Positions 9,007 through 18,129 of a stretch of 64,000 bases of DNA are shown here, in pieces. Position numbers and translations under genes: made by a program. The stretch covers positions 1,116,001 through 1,180,000 of the forward strand of contig OZ242031.1 of NCBI GenBank assembly GCA_965205045.1, in the 5' to 3' direction. The stretch's first letter is position 1. Every line of letters begins with the position of its first letter. The notes below the pieces were generated by a model. The model was given only the letters and a program-made list of their open reading frames with translations. It searched no databases and was not told the origin of the DNA. This DNA is from UBA6522 sp965205045. Lineage in GTDB: Bacteria > Pseudomonadota > Gammaproteobacteria > Steroidobacterales > Rariloculaceae.

Positions 9007-10470
9007 TTATGGAATCTGCGGCCAGCCAGTCAGCTCCAGCAGACGGGCGAGTTCCGCTTGCATGTCCTCGATCAACGGGGCTGCCTCCGGAGCATCGACG
9101 ATATTGTTCAGCTCGTAGGGGTCGGTCTCAAGATCGTAAAGCTCGTCCATGCCCTCCAGGACCATGTACCGAATGTACTTGTAGCGTTCGGTGCGCACCG
9201 CCTGGTAACCCATGCGCAGTACGCGCACGAACTCCGAGACCGCCCCGGAATTCGGTGCGCCCCGAAGATAGTCTTCCGGATCGGAGTGGTGCTGTATCAG
9301 CAACGATGTACGCCAATCTAGCGGGTTTGCACCCGTCAGAACAGGAACCAGCGAAGCTCCCTGCATTGGCTCCTCGGGCTCCTGGCCGGCCAGTTCCAGA
9401 ATCGTCGAGGCCAGATCGATACTCAGCACCATCTGCTCCGGCCGCATGCCCGGCCCGATCAGGCCTGGGTAGCGGATCACCAGGGGAATGCGCACCGACG
9501 CCTCGTACGCCAGGCGCCGCTGAGCATTGATGCCGTGCTCTCCATAGAAATATCCGTGGTCGCTGGTTACCACGAAAAAAGTGTCGTCGAGCTTACCGGT
9601 GCGCTCCAGGGCCTCCAGCAACCGGCCCACGCTCTCGTCCACCCCCGTGACCATCTCCAGGCGATCGCGAATGGTTGCATCGGTCGTGGAAGTGTCCGGC
9701 CCCAGCGGCGGCAGACCCGGGATTTCCCGCATCAGGGCGGGCTTGTCCAGGGGCGGCACACCGGCGCTCGGAAGTCTCGCGATCGGCTCGTCGTCGTAGA
9801 TGCCCAGGTGCCGGTCCGCCGCAATGAAGCCGCCTTCCACCAGGCTAAGGGCCGGGTCCGGGTGCACCGCCTTCTGCGAGAAGAAAAGCACGAAAGGCTC
9901 ATCCCGAGCGGCCTCCAGGAACGAAACTGCGTGATCGGTAAGGACATCCGTCACGTGCCCTTCGAACGTGACGCGCTCGTTGCCCACATGGACCTCGGGA
10001 TTCGTGTTCGTACCCTGTCCGATCAGGCTGACCCACGTGTCGAAGCCCGGCCGGGGCGTGCCGTCCGTGCCCATGTGCCACTTGCCCACGAAGGCGGTGT
10101 CATAACCGGTCCGGTCGAGCTGGCGCGGGAACGTGTTCAGATCGTGGCCGCGGCGGTTGGTGTTGTCGATGATCCCGTTGGCGTGGGCGTAGAGCCCCGT
10201 CAGGAAGCTCGCCCGGGCCGGCGAACAGAGCGGCGTGATGGTGAATGCATTGAGAAACATCGCCCCCTCGGCCGCGACCCGGTCGATATTGGGCGTGCGC
10301 ACGAATGGATGCCCGCCCGCGCCGAAGTCATCCCAACGCATGTCGTCCACGAGCACCACGACGAAGTTCGGCCTGTCATCGGCTTGCGCCATGGCGGGCG
10401 GCGCTGCGGTCAGCGCCCACAGGGCGGCCAGGAACAGCGGTGGGCCGAAACGCATGAACCTGCGGGCCAT
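9007..10470 (-). CDS. Periplasmic sulfatase (formylglycine-dependent)
   Basis: Type I sulfatase of 487 residues with a signal peptide ending AMAQA. The motif C82-S-P-A-R carries the cysteine that is converted to formylglycine in this family, followed by ASFLTGLYAHANGI. The metal-binding segment VVVLVDDMRWDDFG lies near residue 40, and TSDHGYFYGEHG is the second metal site. The C-terminal part (RTERYKYIRY, YDLETDPYELNNI) is typical. The substrate may be a sulfated polysaccharide or small ester; unknown. ATG 10470 has an AGGAAA site. It sits between ridA-like and DUF6152 genes on one strand with gaps of 41 and 46 bp. The formylglycine-generating enzyme is not in this window. Confidence 0.9.
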   Translation of the reverse strand: MARRFMRFGPPLFLAALWALTAAPPAMAQADDRPNFVVVLVDDMRWDDFGAGGHPFVRTPNIDRVAAEGAMFLNAFTITPLCSPARASFLTGLYAHANGIIDNTNRRGHDLNTFPRQLDRTGYDTAFVGKWHMGTDGTPRPGFDTWVSLIGQGTNTNPEVHVGNERVTFEGHVTDVLTDHAVSFLEAARDEPFVLFFSQKAVHPDPALSLVEGGFIAADRHLGIYDDEPIARLPSAGVPPLDKPALMREIPGLPPLGPDTSTTDATIRDRLEMVTGVDESVGRLLEALERTGKLDDTFFVVTSDHGYFYGEHGINAQRRLAYEASVRIPLVIRYPGLIGPGMRPEQMVLSIDLASTILELAGQEPEEPMQGASLVPVLTGANPLDWRTSLLIQHHSDPEDYLRGAPNSGAVSEFVRVLRMGYQAVRTERYKYIRYMVLEGMDELYDLETDPYELNNIVDAPEAAPLIEDMQAELARLLELTGWPQIP

Positions 10471-10511
10471 GGTGATTTCCTTCCCGAATTTCTTTTGCCG
10501 TGGTTGCCGAA

Positions 10512-10958
10512 CTATTCTGCGATGACGCCAATACACTCGATCTCGACCCTGCCGCCGAGGGCGAGACCGCTCGCGCCCAGTGCGCTTCGTGCGGGCAGAT
10601 TGTCGCCGAAGAATGTCACATACACCTCGTTCATCTGTTCCCATTCCGCCATGTCGGCAAGAAAGACCGTGCACTTGACGACCCGGTCCATGGAAGAGCC
10701 ATGACGCTCAAGACTCGCCCTGATGTTCTCCATCGCCTGGCGAGTCTCCGCGGCAATGCCGCCGGAGGCAAGCCCGTCCGCTGTCGTGCCGAGTTTTCCG
10801 GACAGGAAGAGCAGGTTCCCAACGCGCACTGCGTCGGAGAACGGCAGCACCCGTTCGCCGGAACCGGGCGCAGAAAAGTACTCGACTTCGCTTGTTTGTG
10901 ACTGCGCAGATCCGGAAAGAACCAGCAGTGCGATCATTGCCAGGATTGATTTGTACAT
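10512..10958 (-). CDS. Exported RidA (YjgF/UK114) family protein
   Basis: Member of the Rid family, whose best-known enzymes hydrolyse reactive enamines/imines. The 148 residues include a signal peptide (MYKSILAMIALLVLSGSAQSQ) that cytoplasmic RidA lacks, so this one should act in the periplasm. The core shows the expected strands (NLLFLSGKLG, VVKCTVFLADMAEWEQMNEVY) and the arginine-containing PARSALGASGLALGGRVEIE segment that binds carboxylates in RidA. ATG 10958 has an AGGAAG ribosome site, which decides the start over the in-frame ATG at 10988. First gene of the three-gene minus-strand operon with sulfatase and DUF6152. Confidence 0.88.
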   Translation of the reverse strand: MYKSILAMIALLVLSGSAQSQTSEVEYFSAPGSGERVLPFSDAVRVGNLLFLSGKLGTTADGLASGGIAAETRQAMENIRASLERHGSSMDRVVKCTVFLADMAEWEQMNEVYVTFFGDNLPARSALGASGLALGGRVEIECIGVIAE

Positions 10959-11171
10959 GTTTCTTCCTAATTGAATGACGCCCGTCACCAGGGCGACTTC
11001 GTTGTTGAGATCGATCCGTCAGGCCACGTGGGACTCTGGCTGCCGGCAAGGCGTAAGAGTGTAACCCAACCCTTTCCCTGGCCCCTGACAGCTCAAGCCC
11101 CCGGCGCTTGACACGGCGGGTGTACTATTCGACATTCAGGACCATCGCTCAATCCGATACCGGGAGAGACC

Positions 11172-12623
11172 ATGCGCTTGCCGAAACGCTGTCGATCCAG
11201 AATTCCCGCCGCATTCGCGGCCCTGTTGCTCGCCATATGCGGCGGCGCGCACGCGCAGGACCCCACCGAGGGCGAAGAGGCACTCAACATGCAGCTTGTC
11301 GGCTACGACGACCTGCAGGGGCGCAGCGCCTATCAACCCATCGTTCATCGGCAGGGCGACCGGTGGATCGCCTACGTCGGGCACCATGCCGGGCGCCACG
11401 AGAATCGGCTGACCGGCGAGGACGAGGGCAATGGCACGTCCATCCTCGACGTCACCGATCCCGCGAATCCCGAATACCTGTTCCATATACCGGGCGGCGA
11501 GGGCGAAAGCGAAGCGCAAATGGTGCGCCTGTGTGCCGGCAGCAATCTGCCGGGCGGCGTGGACGGCGACTACTATCTGCTGCGTGCGGTCGGCCGAAAC
11601 GGTCACCAGGTCTGGAACGTCACGACGCCCGAGATCCCCGAACTGGTTTCCTGGATGGAGGCAGAAGGGCTGGTGGACACCCACAAGAACTGGTGGGAAT
11701 GCGATACCGGCATCGCCTACCTCGTCTCCGGTGTCGAGGGGTGGGCACCGCGGCGCATGACCCAGGTCTACGATCTCTCCGATCCCGCCGAACCGCGCTT
11801 CATTCGAAACTTTGGCCTGCCGGGACAGCAGCCCGGCGCACCCGATCACGAGGAGATGAGCAAGTACGAACTGCACGGACCCATCGCGGTCGGAAACCGC
11901 ATTTACTTCGGCTACGGCACGTTTCTCAACGGCGTTGTTCAGATCGTCGATCGCGAACGGCTGATTCGGGGCAATCCCGCGTTGGAAGACCCCTTCGAGC
12001 CCACCGACGAGAATCTCGAGTACCCCGTGATCACCACCCTGTACACGGGACCGCGGCTCGGCGCGCATACCGTGTTTCCCGTGCTTGGGATGGACGTGCC
12101 GGAGTTTGCCGACAATTCCGAGGGCCGCACCCGCGACATGCTGCTGGTGGTCGGCGAGTCCCTCCGCAACGAATGCCTCGAGAACCGGCAGATGATGTAC
12201 ATGGTGGATATCACCGACGAGACCAGGCCCTGGCCGGTGGCGAATTTCCAGGTGCCCGAGGAGAGCGGCAATTTCTGCGAGCGCGGCGGGCGATTCGGCA
12301 CCCACTCCTCCAACGAGAACATGACGTCGATCTACTACGGCAAGATCGTCTTCCTGGCGTATTTCAACGGCGGGATCCGGGCGGTGGACATTCGCGATCC
12401 GTGGTCGCCGACGGAGATCGGCTACTACATTCCCGCCATCAACGAACGAACCACGCAGCGCTGCATCACCGTGGAAGGGGCCGAACGGTGCAAGCGCGCG
12501 ATCCAGACAAACAACCTGGAAGTAGACGATCGCGGCTACGTCTACGCCGCCGACCGCGCCAATACGGGGCTGCACATCGTCGAGTTGATCGGTCAGGCGC
12601 GGGATATCGCAGATTTCCAGTGA
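11172..12623 (+). CDS. Secreted LVIVD-repeat protein
   Basis: 483 residues with a signal peptide ending GGAHAQ. It contains repeated beta-propeller-like segments of LVIVD type: TSILDVTDPANPEYLFHI, VWNVTTPEIPELVSWM, VYDLSDPAEPRFIRNF, MVDITDETRPWPVANF and AVDIRDPWSPTEIGYY. These repeats usually form a surface or periplasmic propeller; no catalytic function is established. The four cysteines near residues 310-440 could form disulfides. Transcribed away from the ridA-like operon. Confidence 0.85.
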   Translation: MRLPKRCRSRIPAAFAALLLAICGGAHAQDPTEGEEALNMQLVGYDDLQGRSAYQPIVHRQGDRWIAYVGHHAGRHENRLTGEDEGNGTSILDVTDPANPEYLFHIPGGEGESEAQMVRLCAGSNLPGGVDGDYYLLRAVGRNGHQVWNVTTPEIPELVSWMEAEGLVDTHKNWWECDTGIAYLVSGVEGWAPRRMTQVYDLSDPAEPRFIRNFGLPGQQPGAPDHEEMSKYELHGPIAVGNRIYFGYGTFLNGVVQIVDRERLIRGNPALEDPFEPTDENLEYPVITTLYTGPRLGAHTVFPVLGMDVPEFADNSEGRTRDMLLVVGESLRNECLENRQMMYMVDITDETRPWPVANFQVPEESGNFCERGGRFGTHSSNENMTSIYYGKIVFLAYFNGGIRAVDIRDPWSPTEIGYYIPAINERTTQRCITVEGAERCKRAIQTNNLEVDDRGYVYAADRANTGLHIVELIGQARDIADFQ

Positions 12624-12663
12624 GACCGTACCCAGCCACAAGAGGGAGGCTGCCGTCGCCGCA

Positions 12664-13011
12664 ATGACACCGCACCCAGCCATTGGACGGAGTGCCGCCG
12701 TCGCCGCCCTGCTCTGCGGAGGGACGATTGTTCCAATCCAGGGATGGGCACATTGGGAGGGGTTCGAGGCTGCCGATCCTTCGACACCGGCCGCCTTGCT
12801 GAGATTCGAGAGTGCTGCTTCCGCCTATGTCGAAGCGCAAGTCACGCCCGCATCCTGGCTCGCGCGATTCCAGGTGAATGGTGGATCCGCGGCGACGAAC
12901 CGGCCTTCCGTAGGCGAATCCGGCACCGGCGAACGCGATATCAGCGGCACCGGAGAAACTTCCGGTCATGCCAGCGTTGAGCAGCCGGCGTCGGCACCGA
13001 TACCTGAATGA
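12664..13011 (+). CDS. Small exported protein of a metal-efflux-type cluster
   Basis: 115 residues with a signal-peptide-like N-terminus (AAVAALLCGGTIVPIQGWAH). The mature start HWEGFEAADPSTPAALLRFESAASAYVE resembles short proteins I associate with copper/heavy-metal efflux operons, but the family is unnamed and this is recollection, not a search. The C-terminal third is low in complexity (S/G/T/E) and could be a degraded tail. Its last bases overlap the start of the TolC-like gene (ATGA at 13008), so the two are translationally coupled. Confidence 0.5.
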   Translation: MTPHPAIGRSAAVAALLCGGTIVPIQGWAHWEGFEAADPSTPAALLRFESAASAYVEAQVTPASWLARFQVNGGSAATNRPSVGESGTGERDISGTGETSGHASVEQPASAPIPE

Positions 13012-14261
13012 TTCCGCCGGCGCGACGTGCGGCAATCGTCCGGCTTCTTGCGGCGGGCGCCATTGGCATTGCCGGCCTGCTGAACGGATGCGCCACCGGT
13101 GCGGGCGGTATCGGCAATCCCGGAAACCTTGCGTCAGAGCCGCAGGCACATGCTGCTGAGCCTCCACCCCTGACGCCCGAACAGCGGGCGCTGCTCGATC
13201 GCAGGACGCAGCGCATCGACACGTTACTATCCGAAGCACTGACGGCAGAAAATGCCGCAGAGATCGCGCTATTGCAGAATCCCGTGGTGGAGCGCGCGCT
13301 GGAAACTCTCGGCATGCCCGGCTTCGATCGCCTGCAGTTGGCGTATACGGTCAATCCGGCCTTTAACAATGGCCAGCCGCCGAGCACCATGGAGACTCGA
13401 ATCGAGCGGCCGCTCTCGGTCAATGCAATGACCTGGGTCAGCGTTCCCGCGCTTGCCGTGGAGGTCACCGACGACGAACGCGATGCGCGTCTGCAGGCGG
13501 CCGATGAAATCGTTGCGCTCCTGTTTGCCGCACAGAGGGCCTGGGTCCAGGCGGTTGCGGCCCGGGAGTCGCGGCGCTATCTGGAAGACGCATCCGCGGC
13601 GGCTGAGGCCGCACGCGACATCATGGAAGGCATGCGCCAAGTAGGCAACGCCACCGAACTGGAATTGCTGCAGGCGCAGACGGTCTACGCCGGTGCGGTC
13701 GCCAACCTGACAGCCGCTCAACTCGCGGCCGCGGTCGAACGGGAACGGCTGGTCCAGGCGCTCGGTCTCTGGGGCGCGGACGCCGATCGGGTACGATTGC
13801 CCGAGCGCCTGCCGGACCTGCCGCCGGCTGCAATCGGCGCTGATGGCCTGGAAGACCGGGCCGTCGCGCAGCGTTTCGATGTTCGTGCGGGACGAATCGA
13901 AGGCCTCGCCGGCGAGGCCGGCGCGAACGCCCGTGCCGATGTGCGTACAGCATGGCTCGCGTACCGTGCCTCCTACGACCTGGCACAGCACGCGCGCGAT
14001 GCCCTGGTACCCCTGGCGAATCGCACGTCAGCCGAGCAGCTCAAGCTCTACAACGGCATGATCATCGACGTATTCGATCTTGTGGCGGATGCCACCGCGA
14101 GAATCAACGCGGTGAACGCCGCGCTGGAAGCGCAGCGAAACTTCTGGCTTGCCGAGGTGGAACTGCAGCGGGCCATGTCGGGAGTCGGCACTCCCGCCGG
14201 CACATTACAGCCAGAAGTCTCAGGTGGGTTCCGGCCAGGAACCGCTTACCACGTCCATTAA
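13008..14261 (+). CDS. TolC-family outer-membrane efflux lipoprotein with a shortened second repeat
   Basis: 417 residues. A signal peptide with lipobox LLNGC predicts outer-membrane anchoring. TolC proteins consist of two homologous halves, each with a helix, a beta-hairpin contribution to the barrel and another helix. The first half is complete (helix about 55-95, strand region 100-140, long helix to about 260). In the second half the helix starting at EDRAVAQRFDVRAGRIEGLAGEA runs straight into the terminal helix (ANARADVRTAWLAYRASYDLAQH), so the barrel strands, about 60-80 residues, seem to be missing. It may not form a functional channel. Direction and content link it to the multicopper oxidase 3.9 kb downstream. 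Confidence 0.8.
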   Translation: MIPPARRAAIVRLLAAGAIGIAGLLNGCATGAGGIGNPGNLASEPQAHAAEPPPLTPEQRALLDRRTQRIDTLLSEALTAENAAEIALLQNPVVERALETLGMPGFDRLQLAYTVNPAFNNGQPPSTMETRIERPLSVNAMTWVSVPALAVEVTDDERDARLQAADEIVALLFAAQRAWVQAVAARESRRYLEDASAAAEAARDIMEGMRQVGNATELELLQAQTVYAGAVANLTAAQLAAAVERERLVQALGLWGADADRVRLPERLPDLPPAAIGADGLEDRAVAQRFDVRAGRIEGLAGEAGANARADVRTAWLAYRASYDLAQHARDALVPLANRTSAEQLKLYNGMIIDVFDLVADATARINAVNAALEAQRNFWLAEVELQRAMSGVGTPAGTLQPEVSGGFRPGTAYHVH

Positions 14262-14339
14262 CCGATGAGCCCCTGAAGCGAATCGCGGCAAATTGAATGC
14301 AGTACAAAAGGGGGAAACTTCATCTGATCGCGTGACTGT

Positions 14340-15452
14340 TCAACCCAGAAATGGTTGGTCGACCAACCGCAGTAAACCGTCGCGAAGTGCTGTCGGGTCG
14401 CCTGCCAGGTTGACTGTTGCGAACCGGATTGTGTGGCCCTGAATGCGAACCGCTTCATCGATATCCTCACCGACCGATGGATGCAACAGCATGCCTTCTG
14501 AACGTCTACCCCCGGCGTCCCGATGAGTTTGGGAACGAAGATATGCGTAAATCTGGAACATATTGTCACGGTCGAGTGTTTCGGGACGATACCAACCTTC
14601 GGAGAGAAGAGAGGCGAATTTCGTGTCGATGACGATCTTTCGATCCGACGGGGCATGCTCCAGGACAATGTCAGTCTTCATTGTGGGCAATATCTCACCG
14701 ATTCGTGCTGTTTTCGCCTCAATGGGCCATCGCAAACGCGTGCCGGTAGATACTTTCCATTGCTTCGGTGTCAGCGTCACTGCGTAGAATCCGCCCACGG
14801 CACGCTCGAACAGCTTGCGCGCCCATTCTTCACGCCTACCAGGTAGCGGCAACGATGCGTTGCCGGCATCTTCGGTCAGCAGTGTCAGATCGAACGCCAG
14901 TCTCGCAGCCGCTACCATGAATCTGTCATTTGCGTCGTGCCGTCCGAATCGATCAGCGCTCATCTGCGTCGGCGTCGGCACGATGCCCGTCACTCCCAGG
15001 CAACGAAGATCATGGGCCAGTTTGCGGCATCGGTGGGCAAGATCATGGCCTTGCACGATTCTCGCAATCGAGTCGAGCGCTCCCCGCACGTAACGGTTGC
15101 GGGGCGTATCGATGGTCAATTCCTCGAAACGGCACGCGACCTTTCCGCGCTTGAGAAGTTGCTTGCGTCCGGTCGCCAGGAGGTCAATCCTGCCGCGTAT
15201 TCGATCCAAAACGGCGCAGCGTGATCGATAAGCGCGATTCAGATTGCGGCGCTGCCGTTCCTTGACGGCGTGTGCGAGGATTTCCGCGATCAGGTCCGGC
15301 AAGTCGTCAGGCATCTCCTCAAGGCCCACGCGATCCGTTCCACGCATCCGGAAGAAATCCGAGGCATAAAGCATGAGCAACCACAGATTGCGGACGGGAA
15401 TTCGTCCAACGTATCCGGGCGATGGGCTGGTTGCGGCTGCCATGTTCACCAA
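14340..15452 (-). CDS. mcrC: McrC-like nuclease subunit of a modification-dependent restriction system
   Basis: 370 residues. McrC proteins pair with a GTP/ATP-driven McrB motor and supply the PD-(D/E)XK nuclease that cuts modified foreign DNA. Visible: the N-terminal motif IPVRNLWLLMLYAS, the conserved RIRGRIDL at 84-91, the RNRYVRGAL helix, and the nuclease core with D261 (TMKTDIVLEH) followed by VIDTK (D276, K278). The start overlaps the end of the McrB-like gene by seven bases. It is read in the opposite direction to the TolC-like and multicopper oxidase genes on either side, as expected for an inserted defence locus. Confidence 0.88.
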   Translation of the reverse strand: MVNMAAATSPSPGYVGRIPVRNLWLLMLYASDFFRMRGTDRVGLEEMPDDLPDLIAEILAHAVKERQRRNLNRAYRSRCAVLDRIRGRIDLLATGRKQLLKRGKVACRFEELTIDTPRNRYVRGALDSIARIVQGHDLAHRCRKLAHDLRCLGVTGIVPTPTQMSADRFGRHDANDRFMVAAARLAFDLTLLTEDAGNASLPLPGRREEWARKLFERAVGGFYAVTLTPKQWKVSTGTRLRWPIEAKTARIGEILPTMKTDIVLEHAPSDRKIVIDTKFASLLSEGWYRPETLDRDNMFQIYAYLRSQTHRDAGGRRSEGMLLHPSVGEDIDEAVRIQGHTIRFATVNLAGDPTALRDGLLRLVDQPFLG

Positions 15453-17380
15453 TACGCCAAGAGGTCGTCGCGCTCTTTCCTCACGCGCTCGCTGTCGTCG
15501 AACCAGTATTCCTCAAGCAAGGGTACGATTTCTGTTTCGACCACTTGCCTGAACCATGCCTTGGTTTCCCCGGGTGCGAGACGCCGCGTTGGCGTCACGT
15601 AGCTGTGGCCAACGCGGAATTGCTTTCCAAGCCCACGTTCTCCAGCAATTGAATCGTTCAAACTCACCATTCGGCGTTGAATGTCTGCGACCAGATCACC
15701 GTCGACGCCCAGTTTCTCGACGACCCAATTGCGCCAGGGATCATCCAACCGTGGTTCGAGCGTTGCGAAGGCGAAGCGGCGGCGCAGTGCCAGATCGACC
15801 AGAGCCAAGGATCGGTCGGCAATGTTCATGGTGCCGAGCACGTAGAGGTTCTCCGGTACATACACTTCCCGGGGTTTGCCCGGGCGCGCGTAGGCGAGTT
15901 CGATGGCTGCGTCCTCGGTCCGCTTGTCTGCTTCCAGCAGCGTGATCAGCTCACCGAAGATTTGCGCCGGGTTGCCTCGGTTGATCTCCTCGATCACGAC
16001 CACAAAGGGGACCGACGAGTCTTTGGCCACTTCAATCGCACGCAGAAAAGTACCGTCAACAAGGTCAAGGCCATCGTCGGTCGGGCGCCAACCGTAGACA
16101 AAGTCCTCGTACGACAAGGTTGGATGGAACTGGACCGCACAAACGCGGCGAGGGTCGCGTTGTCCGATCAACGCATAGGCAAGGCGCTTGGCAAGCCATG
16201 TCTTCCCGGTACCCGGCGGCCCCTGGAGGATCAGGTTCTTCTTGTCCTCCAAGCGCGACTCGAGCTGCTCCAGTTCTGAACGATCAAGGAAAGCCCCCTC
16301 GTCCAGAATCGTATCGATCGAGTACGACGAACGGGCGGGCGCGCCATTGTCAATCCCCAGTGCGACCTTGAATTGCTGGACCTGCTCACGATACTGGGTT
16401 ATGTCGGTCAGCGTTTTCACCACGATGTCCTTGTCTCTGACCGTGACACCCTCGGGAAAGTTGGAGAGCCATTTGACTTCCCTGACGTTTTTGTATTCTT
16501 CTCGGTCCTCGTCAAAGGCGTACCGTGACGTGACAATACCGTGACCGATCACTTGCCCTGGTCCCCGCTTGGTGCGCTTCGAAAATATTATGTCGCCCGG
16601 TTTCATCACGCTGCAGAACTCCCAACACGCCAGCGAATCGTTTTTCCCAAGCCCTTGTTTCGAAATTTCTTCGCGCGATTGGTACTGGGCGAGATCGCCA
16701 AGATCATCCCAGCCGAGGCACGCGATACCGTGTCGGTGGCATTCGTCCCAGAACCGTGCATTTTCCCCCAATGACATGAGCCAGTAGCGCGGTTCCCGGG
16801 AAGGTGTATCGGGAACGTAGATCGTCAATTGCGACAGCAATTCTCGCCCCTCTTGCGTAATGGCTCGATACGAGCCGCGCCGTTCGACCAATCCGGCGAA
16901 TTCAAGCCACTGAAGACGCCTTGCCACCTGGGTTTTGGTATCCCAGTCAAGTTCGTATTTCGACACCGCCAGCGAACGCAATTGTTCAATCGTTTTCGGT
17001 TCGGCATCCAACTCCGCCAACAACTCGCCAATCAACTTTATCCTGCTGTGGATGACGCCAATCAACATGGCAGCGCCCCCACCATCGGACCTCAGCCAAT
17101 GGCGCATTTGACTGCCGAGATCGACTGCGCCGTTGTCTTCAATGGTGAGCCCAGCCCTTCCCAGAAACCAGATATCGCTGTGCGTGGATTTCGGCCCACC
17201 GAATTCGTTCATGCTCGCTTCGATCAGATCTTCACGAGACGGTTTTTGGGTATCTATATAGGCAGCGATCTGGCGTAGCCAAGCCGGATTCAAGTGTTGT
17301 TGCACACTATTGGTTCGCTCGTTCCAGGCTAGCGGCTCAGGTATATCAACTACGCCTGAATCGTTGTTGGTAGCAGACAT
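15446..17380 (-). CDS. mcrB: McrB-like AAA+ motor with an EVE-like specificity domain
   Basis: 644 residues. The C-terminal AAA+ GTPase-type motor has Walker A GPPGTGKT at 387-394, Walker B VVVIEEINRGN at 460-470, sensor-like MNIADRS at 518-524 and the RRRFAF segment. Upstream is a winged-helix-like Mrr_N region (about 20-185), then at about 199-320 a domain beginning YWLMSLGENARFWDECHRHGIACLGW with PGDIIFSKR and GHGIV, resembling EVE/PUA-like readers of modified bases. That would give the complex specificity for modified cytosine, different from the classic McrB N-domain. It is the first gene of the mcrBC pair. Confidence 0.87.
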   Translation of the reverse strand: MSATNNDSGVVDIPEPLAWNERTNSVQQHLNPAWLRQIAAYIDTQKPSREDLIEASMNEFGGPKSTHSDIWFLGRAGLTIEDNGAVDLGSQMRHWLRSDGGGAAMLIGVIHSRIKLIGELLAELDAEPKTIEQLRSLAVSKYELDWDTKTQVARRLQWLEFAGLVERRGSYRAITQEGRELLSQLTIYVPDTPSREPRYWLMSLGENARFWDECHRHGIACLGWDDLGDLAQYQSREEISKQGLGKNDSLACWEFCSVMKPGDIIFSKRTKRGPGQVIGHGIVTSRYAFDEDREEYKNVREVKWLSNFPEGVTVRDKDIVVKTLTDITQYREQVQQFKVALGIDNGAPARSSYSIDTILDEGAFLDRSELEQLESRLEDKKNLILQGPPGTGKTWLAKRLAYALIGQRDPRRVCAVQFHPTLSYEDFVYGWRPTDDGLDLVDGTFLRAIEVAKDSSVPFVVVIEEINRGNPAQIFGELITLLEADKRTEDAAIELAYARPGKPREVYVPENLYVLGTMNIADRSLALVDLALRRRFAFATLEPRLDDPWRNWVVEKLGVDGDLVADIQRRMVSLNDSIAGERGLGKQFRVGHSYVTPTRRLAPGETKAWFRQVVETEIVPLLEEYWFDDSERVRKERDDLLAYW

Positions 17381-17577
17381 TCCAATCCCCTTTGTCGTTC
17401 ACTCATTGGTGGAATTCTGACGGTGGCCTTCGACATGGCGACCGCCATGACATACTTTATGTCATTCCAAGGTCGGCCAATAGTGTTAATCCGCTGCAAC
17501 GGCAAGATATCTTGAGCGCTAGTTCGGGATTCACTCGCCTGGGAAGACAAGATTTCGGCATGCCTATCGCCGCGCGA
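17381..17577. promoter_or_regulatory. Gap between hicA and mcrB
   Basis: 197 bp without a gene. It must hold the promoter for mcrBC on the minus strand. It is less GC-rich than its surroundings, but I see no clear -35/-10 pair or operator. Confidence 0.25.
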
Positions 17578-17820
17578 CTACAGATCGAGTTCACGCAGCA
17601 ACTGCCCGACGCTCATTTCGTGGTGACGGGCGATGCTCTTCAGGATACCCGACAGTGTCTTCACCCGGATCGGATCATGAAGTGGGATCACCTCATGATG
17701 TTCGCCGTTAACCTGAGTGGTGAGCCGTACGTGAGAGCCGCGCTGGCGCACCGGTTCGCAGCCCAATCGCCGGAGCGATGTCTGCAGGCGTTTCCCGCTT
17801 ACGTCGCGGGGCAGCTTCAT
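17578..17820 (-). CDS. hicA: HicA-family mRNA interferase toxin
   Basis: 80-residue double-stranded-RNA-binding-fold toxin that cleaves mRNA in the HicAB family. The start KLPRDVSGKRLQTSLRRLGCEPVRQRGSH is typical, with the catalytic histidine at 30 in GSHVRL and the following HEVIPLHDPIRVKTLSGILKSIARHHEMS. Its ATG overlaps the stop of the upstream antitoxin by four bases. The full HicA core is present, so the toxin is probably functional. Confidence 0.9.
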   Translation of the reverse strand: MKLPRDVSGKRLQTSLRRLGCEPVRQRGSHVRLTTQVNGEHHEVIPLHDPIRVKTLSGILKSIARHHEMSVGQLLRELDL

Positions 17821-18029
17821 GCCACAAGGAGTTCGTCGCGCACGAAATGAAGCCGGATCAGCCGGGGACGCGGCATGGAATCATCGAAGTAGCAATCGAC
17901 GGCCTCCCGGACATTGAGACGAATGTCCTCGATCGAGTCTCCTTGGGTGTGAATGCCGTAGCCCAGCGCGCTGGCCGAATAACCGCCGTCCGTTTCATCT
18001 TCGGTCACTTCGAATATGATCTCGCTCAT
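17817..18029 (-). CDS. hicB: HicB-family antitoxin
   Basis: 70 residues from ATG 18029. The partial RNase-H-like fold of HicB is recognisable (IIFEVTEDETDGGYSASALGYGIHTQGDSIEDIRLNVREAV split over the first 45 residues). There is no obvious C-terminal DNA-binding domain: the protein ends at RLHFVRDELLVA. Autoregulation may therefore differ from HicBs with an HTH or RHH tail. Antitoxin precedes toxin, with a four-base overlap. The pair lies between mcrBC and the multicopper oxidase gene. Confidence 0.87.
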   Translation of the reverse strand: MSEIIFEVTEDETDGGYSASALGYGIHTQGDSIEDIRLNVREAVDCYFDDSMPRPRLIRLHFVRDELLVA

Positions 18030-18129
18030 GACATGGTCTCCGCCCATTGTTCGGTGACAATATAACAGCCCGGATTCCGACGTGCGTTGTCTCAACGCAA
18101 GGGGATGGGCCATAGAGGACCCAGTAGAA

